This document shows, one piece after another, positions 41,460 through 51,500 of a stretch of DNA of 64,000 bases. Every line of letters begins with the position of its first letter. Position 1 is the first letter of the stretch. Source of the stretch: Trebonia sp963767685. Its GTDB lineage: Bacteria; Actinomycetota; Actinomycetes; Streptosporangiales; Streptosporangiaceae. The DNA lies in contig CAVYEZ010000013.1 in the NCBI GenBank assembly GCA_963767685.1, positions 62,001 to 126,000 on the forward strand. The letters run 5' to 3'. The notes beneath the pieces are model-generated. The model was not told where the DNA came from, made no database searches, and worked only from the letters and a program-made list of their open reading frames with translations. Position numbers and translations under genes: made by a program.

Positions 41460-43091
41460 ATGACCACCTTCGGCATTGACCTCGGCACGACTTACTCCTG
41501 TATCTCCTATTGCGACGACTCAGGGCACGCCAAGGTCATCAGGAATGCGAACGGCGATGAGACGACTCCGTCCGTGGTCTATTTCGAGGATGCGGACAAT
41601 ATCGTCGTCGGCCGCTATGCCAAGGACGTCGCCAAACTTTACCCGGAGTCTGTCGTCTCGCTGATCAAGCGCGAGATGGGCAAGAGCTGGGAACGCGAAT
41701 TCCACGGCCGCACCCACACCCCGGAATCGGTATCGGCGGTTATCCTCCGGAAGCTAGCGGAGTATGCCAGCGCCGAGACCGGCGAAACAGTCAGCGATGT
41801 CGTCATAACGGTGCCTGCCTACTTCGGCGTCGCCGAGCGCGAGGCCACCCGCAGGGCAGGCGAGCTGGCCGGCCTGAACGTGCTGAACGTCATCCAGGAA
41901 CCCATCGCCGCGGCCCTCCACTACGAGGCGGAGCTCGCCGGGCGGGACCAGAACATCCTCGTCTTCGACCTCGGCGGCGGAACGTTCGACACGACAGTGA
42001 TCAAGGTCGCCGAGGGTGATGTGCGCGCGGTGTGCACCGACGGTGACAATGAACTGGGCGGCGCCGACTGGGACGAAAAGCTCGCGGATTTCCTCATGGA
42101 GGATTTCCTGGAAGAGAATCCTGATTCGGCCGCTGAGGGAAACGAGGAATTCGCCCAGGAGCAGCTGATCGCGGCGGAGGAGATCAAGAAGTCGCTCAGC
42201 ACGGCGACGTCGCGCCGCCACGCGATGCGCTTCGGCTCAGACTCCTGCCGCGTGGAGGTTACCCGGGCTGAGCTCGAGAACCTTACGTCCGTCCTGCTGG
42301 ACCGGGCGATGGACATTACCGCGCGGATCGTGGAGACGGCCCGGGACAACGGAATCGACCACTTCGACTCGGTGCTCCTCGTCGGCGGCAGTTCGCGCAT
42401 GCCCGCGGTCGCCGCGCGCCTGCACGAGCAGTTTGGCTTCACCACCCGCCTGCACGAGCCCGAGCAGGCGGTAGCCAAGGGCGCGGCCCGTTTCGCCGTA
42501 CTCGAGACCGTTCGCAGCCGTCTGCGCGTTCCCGGCGGCGGCGCGAGCGCGGACACATCGGACGCGCAGATCGACGCCGTAGCCGATCAGCTGGGCATGA
42601 CGGCGGAAATGGTGCGGCAACTGGCCGAGAAGACCGTCACCTCCGTCGTCCCCCGGGCCTTCGGCGTGAAGGTCCTCATCGAAGACGACAAGGCAGCCGG
42701 CACGGCCGGCAAAAAGCGTTTGATCAGCCACATCCTCGAGGCCAACCGCCCGCTGCCGGCCGGTCCCGAGACGCACCAGTATTTCACCGCCGAGAAGGAC
42801 CAGACCAGCATCCTGATCGAGATCTGGGAGCAGGCCGGAGCAGTCGCCTCCCCGGAACTTTCCGACAACGCCAAGATCGGCGAAGGCGCGATAACCCGGC
42901 TGCCCAACCTGCCCAAGGGATCGCCGATCGACGTGACGTTCAACATGAGCGCTACCGGCGTCCTCAGTGTCGAGGCCATCGAGCTGGCGACAAAGAAGCG
43001 GCTTAAATTCGACCTGCAGATCAAGGGGCTGTCCGGAGAGAAGCTAGAGGCGGTCAAGGACACGGTCAGTCACTATGACATCAGCGAGTGA
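41460..43091 (+). CDS. Hsp70 (DnaK-like) chaperone without the C-terminal lid
   Basis: 543 aa. Full ATPase domain: TFGIDLGTTYSCISY, VFDLGGGTFDTTVIK, LVGGSSRMPAVAARL. The beta substrate-binding domain follows (EIWEQAGA, NMSATGVLSVEAIE) after an inserted stretch of about 50 residues (ASADTSDAQIDAVADQLGMT). It stops at about residue 543, whereas classical DnaK (about 640) continues with a helical lid. ATG 41460 follows GGGGGACAACG. Its stop overlaps the next gene by 17 bases. Likely a dedicated chaperone for the proteins encoded downstream. Confidence 0.88.
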   Translation: MTTFGIDLGTTYSCISYCDDSGHAKVIRNANGDETTPSVVYFEDADNIVVGRYAKDVAKLYPESVVSLIKREMGKSWEREFHGRTHTPESVSAVILRKLAEYASAETGETVSDVVITVPAYFGVAEREATRRAGELAGLNVLNVIQEPIAAALHYEAELAGRDQNILVFDLGGGTFDTTVIKVAEGDVRAVCTDGDNELGGADWDEKLADFLMEDFLEENPDSAAEGNEEFAQEQLIAAEEIKKSLSTATSRRHAMRFGSDSCRVEVTRAELENLTSVLLDRAMDITARIVETARDNGIDHFDSVLLVGGSSRMPAVAARLHEQFGFTTRLHEPEQAVAKGAARFAVLETVRSRLRVPGGGASADTSDAQIDAVADQLGMTAEMVRQLAEKTVTSVVPRAFGVKVLIEDDKAAGTAGKKRLISHILEANRPLPAGPETHQYFTAEKDQTSILIEIWEQAGAVASPELSDNAKIGEGAITRLPNLPKGSPIDVTFNMSATGVLSVEAIELATKKRLKFDLQIKGLSGEKLEAVKDTVSHYDISE

Positions 43092-45717
43092 CTTCGACCA
43101 GGTCGCCTACCTCCGGGACGTCATCGAGCCAAGCGCCGCCCGGCGGTTGCCGCCGCGCGACCTCCTGGTCCGGTACGCCATCACCGGCGAGTGCACACTT
43201 GACGACAAGGCCTTCCGCCTGCGGGTAAAGGAGGTGGTCAGGTACTGGCGCTCGATCCAGCTGCAGCGTCGCTACAAGAAGCTGATCGACATGCTGATGG
43301 TGGCGCACCGGGACCTGGCGGATCGCGACCAGCTGAGCTACCCCCAGTTCGTGCGCCGCCGGGACGAGGATCGCGCGCAGGCGCAGGAACACCTCGACGC
43401 GCGGTCGCGTGACCTGGCGGCGATGACGGAGGTCGCCGGGGCGGACACACTGGATGCCCTGCGCGCCGAGACCGGCTGGCTGCTGCCAGACGGCGATGTG
43501 CGCGCCGCGCTGCGGCGGCACGGCGTCACCATCGCAGACGAGCTGTGGGGGCTTCCGCCCCGGCCGGACCAGCACTGCCGCAGCCTGGCCGAGCCGCTCA
43601 GGACCCTGGGCCTGACGCTCGTGGCGGCCGCGGTTTTCGACGCCGAGACGGTCCGCGGCGGATTCCGGCTGAGGCACGGCTTCCGGCTCGACTCGGGCGC
43701 CCAGCTCAGCGCCGCCGTGATCGACCAGAAGAAGCAGCGCCTCGCCCGCAGCCCGCTCGGCACGCGCAAGACCGCCATGGAGAACGTGCTGACGACGCTC
43801 CAGGCCGCGGCGGCGAAGCCCGGCGGGCTGGATCAGCTGCTGCTGTGGCAGCTGATCGACGTCCTGGAAGCCCGGCTGGTGGCGGACTACCTCCCGGTCT
43901 CGCTCGCCCGGGCAGCCCGGGAGCTAGGTCTCGACCCGGCTGAGGCGCCCATGCTGGGGCTGGCTGTGTATACCTGGCGTCAGTCCGCTCGCGGCACGCT
44001 GCGGAAGGAGGCCGAGGCCGCCCTGCAGCTCGGCCGCATCCGGGAAGCCCAGCAGCTGGCGGCGGGGCTGCCGCCGGATTCCGACGTCGTCCAGCGGATC
44101 GCGGAGCGGCTCAAGCGGGTAGAGGACCAGCTGGCCAAGGCCGCCCAGGCCGAGGAGCGCGGCCAGCGGGAACAAGCGGCCGGCGTGCTGGCCGCGATCC
44201 TGGCCACCGACTACGACACCGACGGGCGGGTGGCCTGGAGGCTGCAGGGCCTGGTGCCGTCAGCGCCAGCCGAAGTGGCGGTCACGCCAGGAGAAGGCCA
44301 GGTCCGTATCTCGTGGGGGCCGGGTCCCGCTCGCCCTGGCGAAGTTCTCTACCGCGTTGTCCGCCAGGCCGGCGGCCCAGCGGCGACCTGGGCGGCGGGA
44401 TTGCTGGTCGCGCAGACCGGCGAGCTGACCGCTTCCGATGTCGCTCCGCCGACCGGGGAGCGCCTGTACTACTCGGTGTTCGCCTCTCGCGGCCGTGACC
44501 TGTGGTCGGCCGGCACGGCGTCGGCAGAAGTGAGCCTGCTGCCGGAAGTTGCCGACCCCCGGCTCGAGGCCCTCGCCTCGTCTGTGGCCGGATCGTGGCG
44601 CGTCGCGCCGGGAACGTCCGAGGTGACGGTAACCCGGGCCGAGGGCGAGGCACCGCCGGCCGGCGGCGAGCAGCGCCTGTCCGCCACCCTCACCGGCTTC
44701 CTGGATACGAGCGTCCAACCGTGCCGGCGCTACTTCTACCGCATCCGCGCGGTCTACATTTCCTCGGCCGGGGAGCGCCTCGCCAGCCCGGGCACGCTGT
44801 GCAGCGCGGTCCCTGAGCCAGATCCGGTCCCGGTAACCGGGCTGCGCGCCGCCGTACGGCTGGCCGCGGTGCCCGAGGCAGCGCTGACCTGGGCCGCGCC
44901 GCCAGCGGGGACCGTCACGATCTATCAGGAGGCGGACCCGCCGCCCTGGCCCGCGGGAACGGTCCTGCGCCCCGATGAGCTGGCCCGGCTCGGCCGCCCG
45001 GTCGCCGGGGCGGCCGAGTCCGGCCCGTCCGGCACCAGCCGGATGACAGTCGCCCTGCCGAACGGACGGACCTGCTTTACCGCCGTGACCTCCGGGGTCG
45101 GCCGGGCCGTGCTAGGCCCCACCGCCGAGGCCAGGGCGATGGCCGCCGTCCGGGACCTGCGGGCCCGGCGGTTCGGGACCGGCATCCAGCTGAGCTGGGA
45201 CTGGCCCGACGGCTGTCACGAGTGCCAGGTCAGATGGCACCAGGCCGGGGAGCCGGACCATGCGGCCGGTCAGGCGATATCTGGCGACTGGGAATTCCGC
45301 AACCGCGGCGGCTTCCTGGTCGAGGCCGGCCCCGGCGCGGTCACCGTGTCGGTCCGGGCCATCTCGCGCACTCCGGATGGCCTGACCGTGTCGGTGGCGC
45401 AGGAAGCCCAGGTCCCCGCCGCCCGCGTCATCGTCTGGTACGACTTCCAGCCGCCTCGCGGCTGGCGGCCAGGTCGTCGCGCCCGGCTTGTGCTCACGGC
45501 CAGCCAGCCATGCGAGCTTCCCGTGCTGACGGTGGTACGGGACGAGGGGAGGCCGGGCGGCGGAGAACTAGTCCTCAGCACTCCTGCGATGAGCCTGCCC
45601 GAGGCGCAGCCGGTCTACGTCCCGGTGGCGGCCTGGCGCCCCGGCGACCAGCTGGCCTGCGCCCTCAGCGAGGAGCAGGCCAGCATCTCGCTGGTCCGGC
45701 GCGGTGGTGCCCCGTGA
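43075..45717 (+). CDS. 880-aa protein with helical N-terminus and fibronectin-III-like repeats
   Basis: No named family recognised for the N-terminal 370 residues, which are helical and Arg/Glu-rich, with a coiled region at 310-370 (EAALQLGRIREAQQLAAGLP and RVEDQLAKAAQAEERGQREQ). From about 390, two to four beta-sandwich units show FN3 signatures: VAVTPGEGQVRISWGPGPAR, LYYSVFASRGRDLWS, YFYRIRAVYISSAGERL. No signal peptide or TM helix. It overlaps dnaK by 17 bases and the GTPase gene by 4, so it is made stoichiometrically. It may be the client or scaffold of the system. Confidence 0.6.
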   Translation: MTSASDFDQVAYLRDVIEPSAARRLPPRDLLVRYAITGECTLDDKAFRLRVKEVVRYWRSIQLQRRYKKLIDMLMVAHRDLADRDQLSYPQFVRRRDEDRAQAQEHLDARSRDLAAMTEVAGADTLDALRAETGWLLPDGDVRAALRRHGVTIADELWGLPPRPDQHCRSLAEPLRTLGLTLVAAAVFDAETVRGGFRLRHGFRLDSGAQLSAAVIDQKKQRLARSPLGTRKTAMENVLTTLQAAAAKPGGLDQLLLWQLIDVLEARLVADYLPVSLARAARELGLDPAEAPMLGLAVYTWRQSARGTLRKEAEAALQLGRIREAQQLAAGLPPDSDVVQRIAERLKRVEDQLAKAAQAEERGQREQAAGVLAAILATDYDTDGRVAWRLQGLVPSAPAEVAVTPGEGQVRISWGPGPARPGEVLYRVVRQAGGPAATWAAGLLVAQTGELTASDVAPPTGERLYYSVFASRGRDLWSAGTASAEVSLLPEVADPRLEALASSVAGSWRVAPGTSEVTVTRAEGEAPPAGGEQRLSATLTGFLDTSVQPCRRYFYRIRAVYISSAGERLASPGTLCSAVPEPDPVPVTGLRAAVRLAAVPEAALTWAAPPAGTVTIYQEADPPPWPAGTVLRPDELARLGRPVAGAAESGPSGTSRMTVALPNGRTCFTAVTSGVGRAVLGPTAEARAMAAVRDLRARRFGTGIQLSWDWPDGCHECQVRWHQAGEPDHAAGQAISGDWEFRNRGGFLVEAGPGAVTVSVRAISRTPDGLTVSVAQEAQVPAARVIVWYDFQPPRGWRPGRRARLVLTASQPCELPVLTVVRDEGRPGGGELVLSTPAMSLPEAQPVYVPVAAWRPGDQLACALSEEQASISLVRRGGAP

Positions 45718-46877
45718 TCGGCCCGCGCGCCGCACAGCTCGTCTGCCCCTACTGCAGCGAGGCGTTCGCTGAGCGCAACATCAGCTTCCGGTGCTCCGGG
45801 CGGGCCGGCCCGGACGGCCGGCGCTGCGACGCGCCGGTCTTCGCAGCCGACGGCCGCCAGCCCAGCGCGGTGTGCACGGGGTGCGGCGAGAGCACGCACG
45901 AGCACGTGTGCCCGCGCTGCCACCGGCGGCTCCCCCACGGCTTCGGCCAGGCGGACCACTGGCCGGTCGCGATCGTGGGGGCGGCCCAGAGCGGCAAGAC
46001 TGTGCTCATGACGGTTCTGCTCCACGAGCTGAGCCATCAGCTCGGCGCCGCTGCCGGGGTGGCCGTGCGCGGCCTGGATGACGAGACGCTGCGGTCGTTT
46101 CACGCCGACTACGATCACCCGCTGTTCGATCAGCACACACTGCCCAAGCCGTCCGGTCCGCTGGCTGGCTCCCCGCCGCGCTCGCCCCTGGTCTTCGAGC
46201 TGGCGCAGGCCCGTCCGGGCCGGCCCGGACGCCGCCAGCGGCGCGTCATCGCCTCCTTCCTCGACATGAGCGACCAGGACCTCGCCCGCCTGGACGGCCA
46301 GGATCAGGCAGCGCGGTTCCTCTCCAGCGCGCGCGCCGTCATCCTGGTCCTCGACCCGCTGCAGCTGCCCGGTGCGCGCGGCCATGCTCGTCCCGAGGTG
46401 ACCGGGCTAGAGCGGGCCGAAACCGCCGATGACCGCCCGGCCGCGCTGCTGAGCCGGATGACCGGGCCGCTCCTGGCGGCGCCCGACAGCCGGGGCGGCA
46501 TGATCCGCAAGCCGGTCGCCGTGGTCATGTCCAAGCTGGACGCCGTGGAGCACGCGCTGCCCGCCGGGAGCCCGCTTACCGTGCGTCCCGCCGGGCCGGC
46601 CGGGTTCGACGCCCAGGACAGTGACGCGGTGCATGCCCAGGTGCAGCAGCTGATCGGCAAGTGGGACGGGCCGCAGTTCAACCTGAATCTGCAGGCCTAC
46701 TTCACTCGTTACCGGTACTTCGGCAGCTCCGCGCTCGGCAGCCCGCCTAAGGACCTCGCCACCGTCCGCGTCGTGGTCCCGCACCGGGTTCACGATGTGG
46801 CCCGGTGGCTGCTCCGCGAGTTCGGCGTGGCGGATGCCACGAGGAACGCGCCAGTCAGCCCGCTTCGGCGAAGCTGA
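45714..46877 (+). CDS. Zinc-ribbon TRAFAC-like GTPase (first)
   Basis: 387 aa from GTG 45714. An N-terminal zinc-ribbon pair, LVCPYCSEAF and CTGCGESTHEHVCPRCHRRL, precedes a P-loop VAIVGAAQSGKTVLMTVLLH near residue 90. Further motifs: VIASFLDMSDQDLARLDG as a Walker-B-like region, VILVLDPLQLPGA, and VAVVMSKLDAVEHALPAGS as the NKxD-type base motif (SKLD). I would place it with the TRAFAC-clade double-GTPase proteins of bacterial conflict systems. It is the active GTPase of the pair. Confidence 0.72.
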   Translation: MIGPRAAQLVCPYCSEAFAERNISFRCSGRAGPDGRRCDAPVFAADGRQPSAVCTGCGESTHEHVCPRCHRRLPHGFGQADHWPVAIVGAAQSGKTVLMTVLLHELSHQLGAAAGVAVRGLDDETLRSFHADYDHPLFDQHTLPKPSGPLAGSPPRSPLVFELAQARPGRPGRRQRRVIASFLDMSDQDLARLDGQDQAARFLSSARAVILVLDPLQLPGARGHARPEVTGLERAETADDRPAALLSRMTGPLLAAPDSRGGMIRKPVAVVMSKLDAVEHALPAGSPLTVRPAGPAGFDAQDSDAVHAQVQQLIGKWDGPQFNLNLQAYFTRYRYFGSSALGSPPKDLATVRVVVPHRVHDVARWLLREFGVADATRNAPVSPLRRS

Positions 46878-46891
46878 GGGCGGTGCTCTAG

Positions 46892-48430
46892 ATGGAGATC
46901 CTGATCATCGCCGGGTGCCTGGTACTGGTTGCGGTCGGCTTGCCGGCCGCGGCCATCGCGTACGTCGCGGCGCGGCAAGCCTGGCGCTGTATCCGGCTGT
47001 ACGTGACAACGCTAGCGGCCGCGCTCGGGATACCTGACCCGTCCACCGCCGCCCTGGCGCAGCCGCGTGACCGTTCAGCCCCCGGCCAGGAACCCGCTTT
47101 CGAGCATTACCTGCGCCGGCAGGCGTGGCTCGACCTGAGCGCGGCGCGTACGACGGCCCTCGCCGCGGGCCGGGCAGAATTCCGGCGGGAGTGGAACCGA
47201 GTACGGGACCGCCGCCTGGGCGAGCCCTGGCGATTCCCGGCCGGGCCGCGCAGGCTCGTGCTGCGCGCCGGGCTGGTTCCGGGCACGGCCGTCGCCGTCA
47301 TCCTCCTCGCCGTGACGTGCGTCGCGCAGGCCGCCGTCGGCGTCGTGCTGATCCTGCTGGGCCTGGTCATGATCGGCGCGCTCCGCGCCGTCGAGGCGGC
47401 GATCATGCGCGGAAGACGCATCACCGCGCACTGCCCGACCTGCTTCCGGCCGGTGAGCTACCCGTCCTACCGGTGCCCGGGCTGCCGGGCACGGCACCAG
47501 CGCATCAGTCCCGGGTACTACGGGCTGCTCCATCGGCGCTGCGGCTGCGGCCGGATGAGCCTGCCAGTGCCGCTGCTCCTGGGCAGTCACCGGATGGCCG
47601 CGCACTGCGCCGACCCCGGGTGCGGGGTCCGGCTGCCCGGGAAGGCCGGCGCGATCCCCGAGGTCGTCCTGCCCGTTCTCGGAGGCCCCAGGGCCGGGCG
47701 GACCCGGCTGGTGACCGCCCTCGTCACGACGCTGCGCGACAGTACGGAGAGGTCGGCCCTGGCGCTCACGCCGGCCGACCAGGTCACCGCCGCGCGCGTA
47801 GCCGACCTCGCGGATGATGTCGCCGGCGGTGCCTCCACCCTGCCGACTCCGGCCGAGCCCGCCCGCGCCTATTCCTTTTACCTGACCGGCCCGGCCCGGC
47901 GCCGGCGGCTGCTGCACGTTCTCGACACCGGCGGAACGGTCAGCCTGGACGACCACACCGACCCGAGGCGCTACCTGCGCCTGGCCGATACGTTCCTGTT
48001 CGTCATCGACCCGCTCGCGATCGGACCTGTGTGGGCCGCGCTCGGCCAGGAACGGCAGGCGGAACTGGCGGCGCTGCGGGGTGGCCGTCCGCCGAAGGAC
48101 GAGTTCGACGCGGTCACGCAGAAGTCACAGGAGCTGGGCGCGAGCCTGCGAACGAGCCGGCTGGCGGCGGTGGTGGCCAAGGCAGACCTGCTGGCAGGCA
48201 CGGACCTAGACGGCCTCCCTGACGACGATGAAACCATCGAGCGATGGCTGGAAGACATGGGCCAGGACCACCTCACCCGGTGCATGCGGCATCTCTTCGG
48301 GGAAGTGCGGTTCTTCACGGCCGCCGCCACGGCCGGCGGTGACTCCGCGGCCGGGGCCCTGCAGGGCCTGGCCCGGTGGCTGCTGGCCGAGCCGGATTGG
48401 GGTCGGCGCACAGCGAGCAGCCGGAGATGA
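46892..48430 (+). CDS. Membrane-anchored zinc-ribbon GTPase-like protein with degenerate P-loop (second)
   Basis: 512 aa. An N-terminal hydrophobic helix (residues 3-28) and a hydrophobic hairpin near 130-170 flank a soluble Arg-rich part. A zinc-ribbon block HCPTCFRPVSYPSYRCPGCR and CGCGRMS follows. The GTPase region reads VVLPVLGGPRAGRTRLVTAL, where the P-loop Lys is Arg. ADTFLFVIDPLAIGP and VVAKADLLAGTDL keep the later motifs. Likely a nucleotide-binding but catalytically weakened partner of the first GTPase. Starts 14 bases after it and overlaps the small membrane gene by ATGA. Confidence 0.7.
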   Translation: MEILIIAGCLVLVAVGLPAAAIAYVAARQAWRCIRLYVTTLAAALGIPDPSTAALAQPRDRSAPGQEPAFEHYLRRQAWLDLSAARTTALAAGRAEFRREWNRVRDRRLGEPWRFPAGPRRLVLRAGLVPGTAVAVILLAVTCVAQAAVGVVLILLGLVMIGALRAVEAAIMRGRRITAHCPTCFRPVSYPSYRCPGCRARHQRISPGYYGLLHRRCGCGRMSLPVPLLLGSHRMAAHCADPGCGVRLPGKAGAIPEVVLPVLGGPRAGRTRLVTALVTTLRDSTERSALALTPADQVTAARVADLADDVAGGASTLPTPAEPARAYSFYLTGPARRRRLLHVLDTGGTVSLDDHTDPRRYLRLADTFLFVIDPLAIGPVWAALGQERQAELAALRGGRPPKDEFDAVTQKSQELGASLRTSRLAAVVAKADLLAGTDLDGLPDDDETIERWLEDMGQDHLTRCMRHLFGEVRFFTAAATAGGDSAAGALQGLARWLLAEPDWGRRTASSRR

Positions 48431-48534
48431 CCCAGTACCGGGCCTGGCGGATCGCGGCTTTCGCAGTGACGCTGCTGGTCCTCGTGACGGTCGTGGCAGG
48501 AGTGATCGCGGCCGCGGCGGCGCTGCCGTACTAA
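48427..48534 (+). CDS. 35-aa single-TM peptide
   Basis: ATG 48427 overlaps the upstream stop (ATGA), and TAA ends at 48534. The product has a short basic N-terminus (MTQYRAWRIAAF) and one hydrophobic helix (VTLLVLVTVVAGVIAAAAA). The coupled start and position in the operon argue that it is real. Its stop interlocks with the stop of the convergent TIR gene. It may insert in the membrane and interact with the GTPase above or act as a toxin-like effector; unproven. Confidence 0.6.
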   Translation: MTQYRAWRIAAFAVTLLVLVTVVAGVIAAAAALPY

Positions 48535-51500
48535 CGTGCGCCCGCCACGTTGACGAGGAAATCCACGGTGCGGCGGTCGAGATAGCGGGCCAGCTGGGCC
48601 TCGAAGACGGATGGCCCGAGGATGGCCCGCTGCCGCCCGAGCAATTCGGCTGCGTCCCGGACGTGCTGCTGGTCGGGTGCGCGAAGGCTGCCGACGGTGA
48701 ACCAGATCGCCTCGTCTGGCCGCCCGTCATCGGTGAGACTGGCCGCAAGCTGCTGCCGGCGGCCAGCCAGCTCGGCATCGGCATTCGAGCCGCGGGCCAG
48801 GCCGGGAGCGCCGCCGGGTCCCGGCAGCCAGATCAGCGGCCACCGCCCGGCCAGGTCTTCGGCCGCCGCCGCCGCTCCGGCCCGCCTGGCTGCCAGCGCC
48901 AGTTGCTGGGCGCAGGCAGCAGCGGCCTGCTCGTCGCCGGCCGCTTCGGCCTGGTCGAGCGCCCGGCGGTACCACGACTCGGTGTCGCCTGCGAGTGGCC
49001 CGCCGGCCCGGCGGGCCAGCCGACCCAGGTCCCGGCAGCTGGCCAGGATCATCTCCTGGTCGCCTGCCTCCTCGGCCAGGCGCAGCGCACGCGCGTGGAA
49101 TTCCCTGGCCCCGTCCAGGTCGCCGGCCAGCTGGCGGACAATGCCGCCTTCGTTGCACGCCTGCGCGATCAGCGCGCGGCGATCCTGGTTCTCGGCCAGC
49201 CGCAGGGCCTCGGCGCACGCGCCGCCCGCTTTCCGCCAGTCGCCGGTCAGCCGCTCGCACCGGGCCAGCTCCAGCTGGGCCCGGATGGTGACCAGGGACT
49301 GGTCGTCACGGTCGACGAGGTCGAGGGCCCGCTGACAGCACAAGATGGCCTCGCCGATGTCGGATCCCGCGATAAGCCGGGCCATCTCCAGGCAGACCAC
49401 GGCCGACTCCGCCGCGCGGCCCTCCCGGCTCAGGAAACCGGCCGCGAAGTCGTACAAGGCGTAGCGATCCGGCTCCTCCCGGGCAAACTCCCCGAGCCGC
49501 CGGCAGAGGTCCGCGATCATCGCGGCATCCCCGGTCTCCTGCGCGATCTGCAGTGCCTCGCCGTAGCTGGCCTCCGCGCCGGCCCCGTCCCCGTGGGCTT
49601 GTTTCGTGGCGCCGAGCTCTCGCACGCACTCCGCCTCGAGCGCCCGGTTGCCCAGCCGCCCGGCGCGGTCCCGGGCCTCGGTGAAGCGCCGCTCCGCATC
49701 GCCCAGGTCACCATTGAGCCGGTCCACGGTACCCAGTCCCACCAGGCACCTGGTCATGCCGGCCTGGTCCGCGTGCTCGTCGGCGATCCTGCGGCACCGC
49801 TTGAGCGCTTCTTCCGCGGCCCGCCGCGCGTCCGGCGTCCCGTCGGCCAGCTCCACCCGTGCACGCCCGAGCAGGCTCTCGATCTGGGTCTGCGGGTCTC
49901 TCCGGTCACTGCCGATGCTCTCCGCGGAGCTGAAATCCTGCCGGGCCTCGGCGAGGTCACCGCGGAACAGGTGCACGTCGGCCAGCCGCAGATGGGCCCG
50001 GGCGCAAGCGATCAGCCCTTGCTGTTCGAGTCCGGCCGCCTCCCGCCGGACCCTTTCGTACCACTCAGCCGCCCGGTCGGGGTCATGGTGAGCCAGGGCC
50101 AGATCGCCCATCTGGAAATAGCAGTCGATGATGCCCGGCCGGTCGCCCATCTTGTCGGCGAGCTCGATGTAATCGAGATAGGCGCTGCGGGCCCTGGAAT
50201 ACGCTTGCTGGAGCTGCCAGGCGCGGCCTAGCTGCAAGGAAGTGTCCTTGGCCAGCACCCAGTCGTGGTTCTCGCCGGCGACCTTCATGGCTTCCCCGAA
50301 GGCTTCCGCGGCCTGCTCCGGGGCATTGCGGCGCAGGTGCAGCTGGCCGAGCTGAAGCCAGCAGCGGCCGGTAACCAGCTTCAGGTCGGCGTCATCCCGG
50401 CGGCGCTCGGCATCCTCCCCGGTGAGCCGGTCGGCCGTCGCGCGGTCGCCCATCGCCAGCGCCAGCGCCGCGCGTTCCGGGATCCCCTCCAGGAGGGTGT
50501 AATGCCGGAAGACCTCCGCCCGCGCGAGGTCCCGGGCCGCCTCGCTGAAGCGGGTGGCTTCGTCGTCGTTGCCGAGAGCCAGCGCTACCGCCCCGAAACC
50601 CAGGTAGCAGCGGATTTCCAGCACGGGGTCCCCGGCCTCGCGAGCGAGGGCGATCGCGGTGCTGTAAGCCTCCCGCGCGCGCTGGTGGTCCTGGCCAGCG
50701 GCGGCCACCGCGGCGAGCTGCTCATGCCCGAGGGCCTCCCAGCGCCCGCTGCCGTTCGCCTCGGCGATGTCCAGCGAAGCGCGCGCGAGCGCCTCGGCTG
50801 TCCCCAGCTGGCCCAGCGCCTGCTCGGCCTTGCTCTGCATGTGAAGGAGCTCGCACGCGAGCTGACCGGTCTCGGGTACGCCGGCCAGAGCCTGCTCGCA
50901 GAGCTGCCGGATCTGCTGGTGCTCGCCCCAGCGGAACATGACGGCGCAGGCTCGCAGCGTCACCGCCGCCGCCCGCTCCGGCTCGGCTGACTCCCGCCAG
51001 TGATACCGCGCCTCAAGCAGGTCGGCTAGCGCCTCAGGATCGGAGGTGGCACGCCATTCGTGATAGTCGGCGGCCCGGCGGTGTGCTCGGACCAGGTCCG
51101 CGGTCTCCGCAAAGGCGGTGCCGCCTTTACGTACCAGGCCCTGAAGTCCTCGCGCCGTCCAACGGTGCACCAGGTAGTGCTGGTTCGCGTCGGCATACTC
51201 CGGCGCGGCCGACAGCAGGGACAGCGAGAGCAGTTCCTCGATGGCCTCCCCGAGCCCTGGCCGGCGGACAGGCTGGCCGCCCGCGTCGGCGTCCCGGCGT
51301 ACCTGGGCCAGGAGGTCCGGCGGCAGGTTCAGGTCATCGAGGATGAACCCGGTTCCCTCCCGCTGCGCGCTTTCCAGCTGCTGGTAGACCTGCCTGATCC
51401 GGGCGGTCCGGCCCGGGTCGGAGGCAGGCTCCAGCGTCTCAGCCACCACCCAGTTCAGCCCGGTCGCCTCGACCGGCACGCGGAAGACCGAGGCCGCGAC

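Noticed and set aside
48228..50231. Long plus-strand open frame (667 codons) across the end of the TIR gene
   Set aside because: Antisense shadow of the G/C-rich TPR region; low-complexity composition, no domain, and it overlaps two supported genes.
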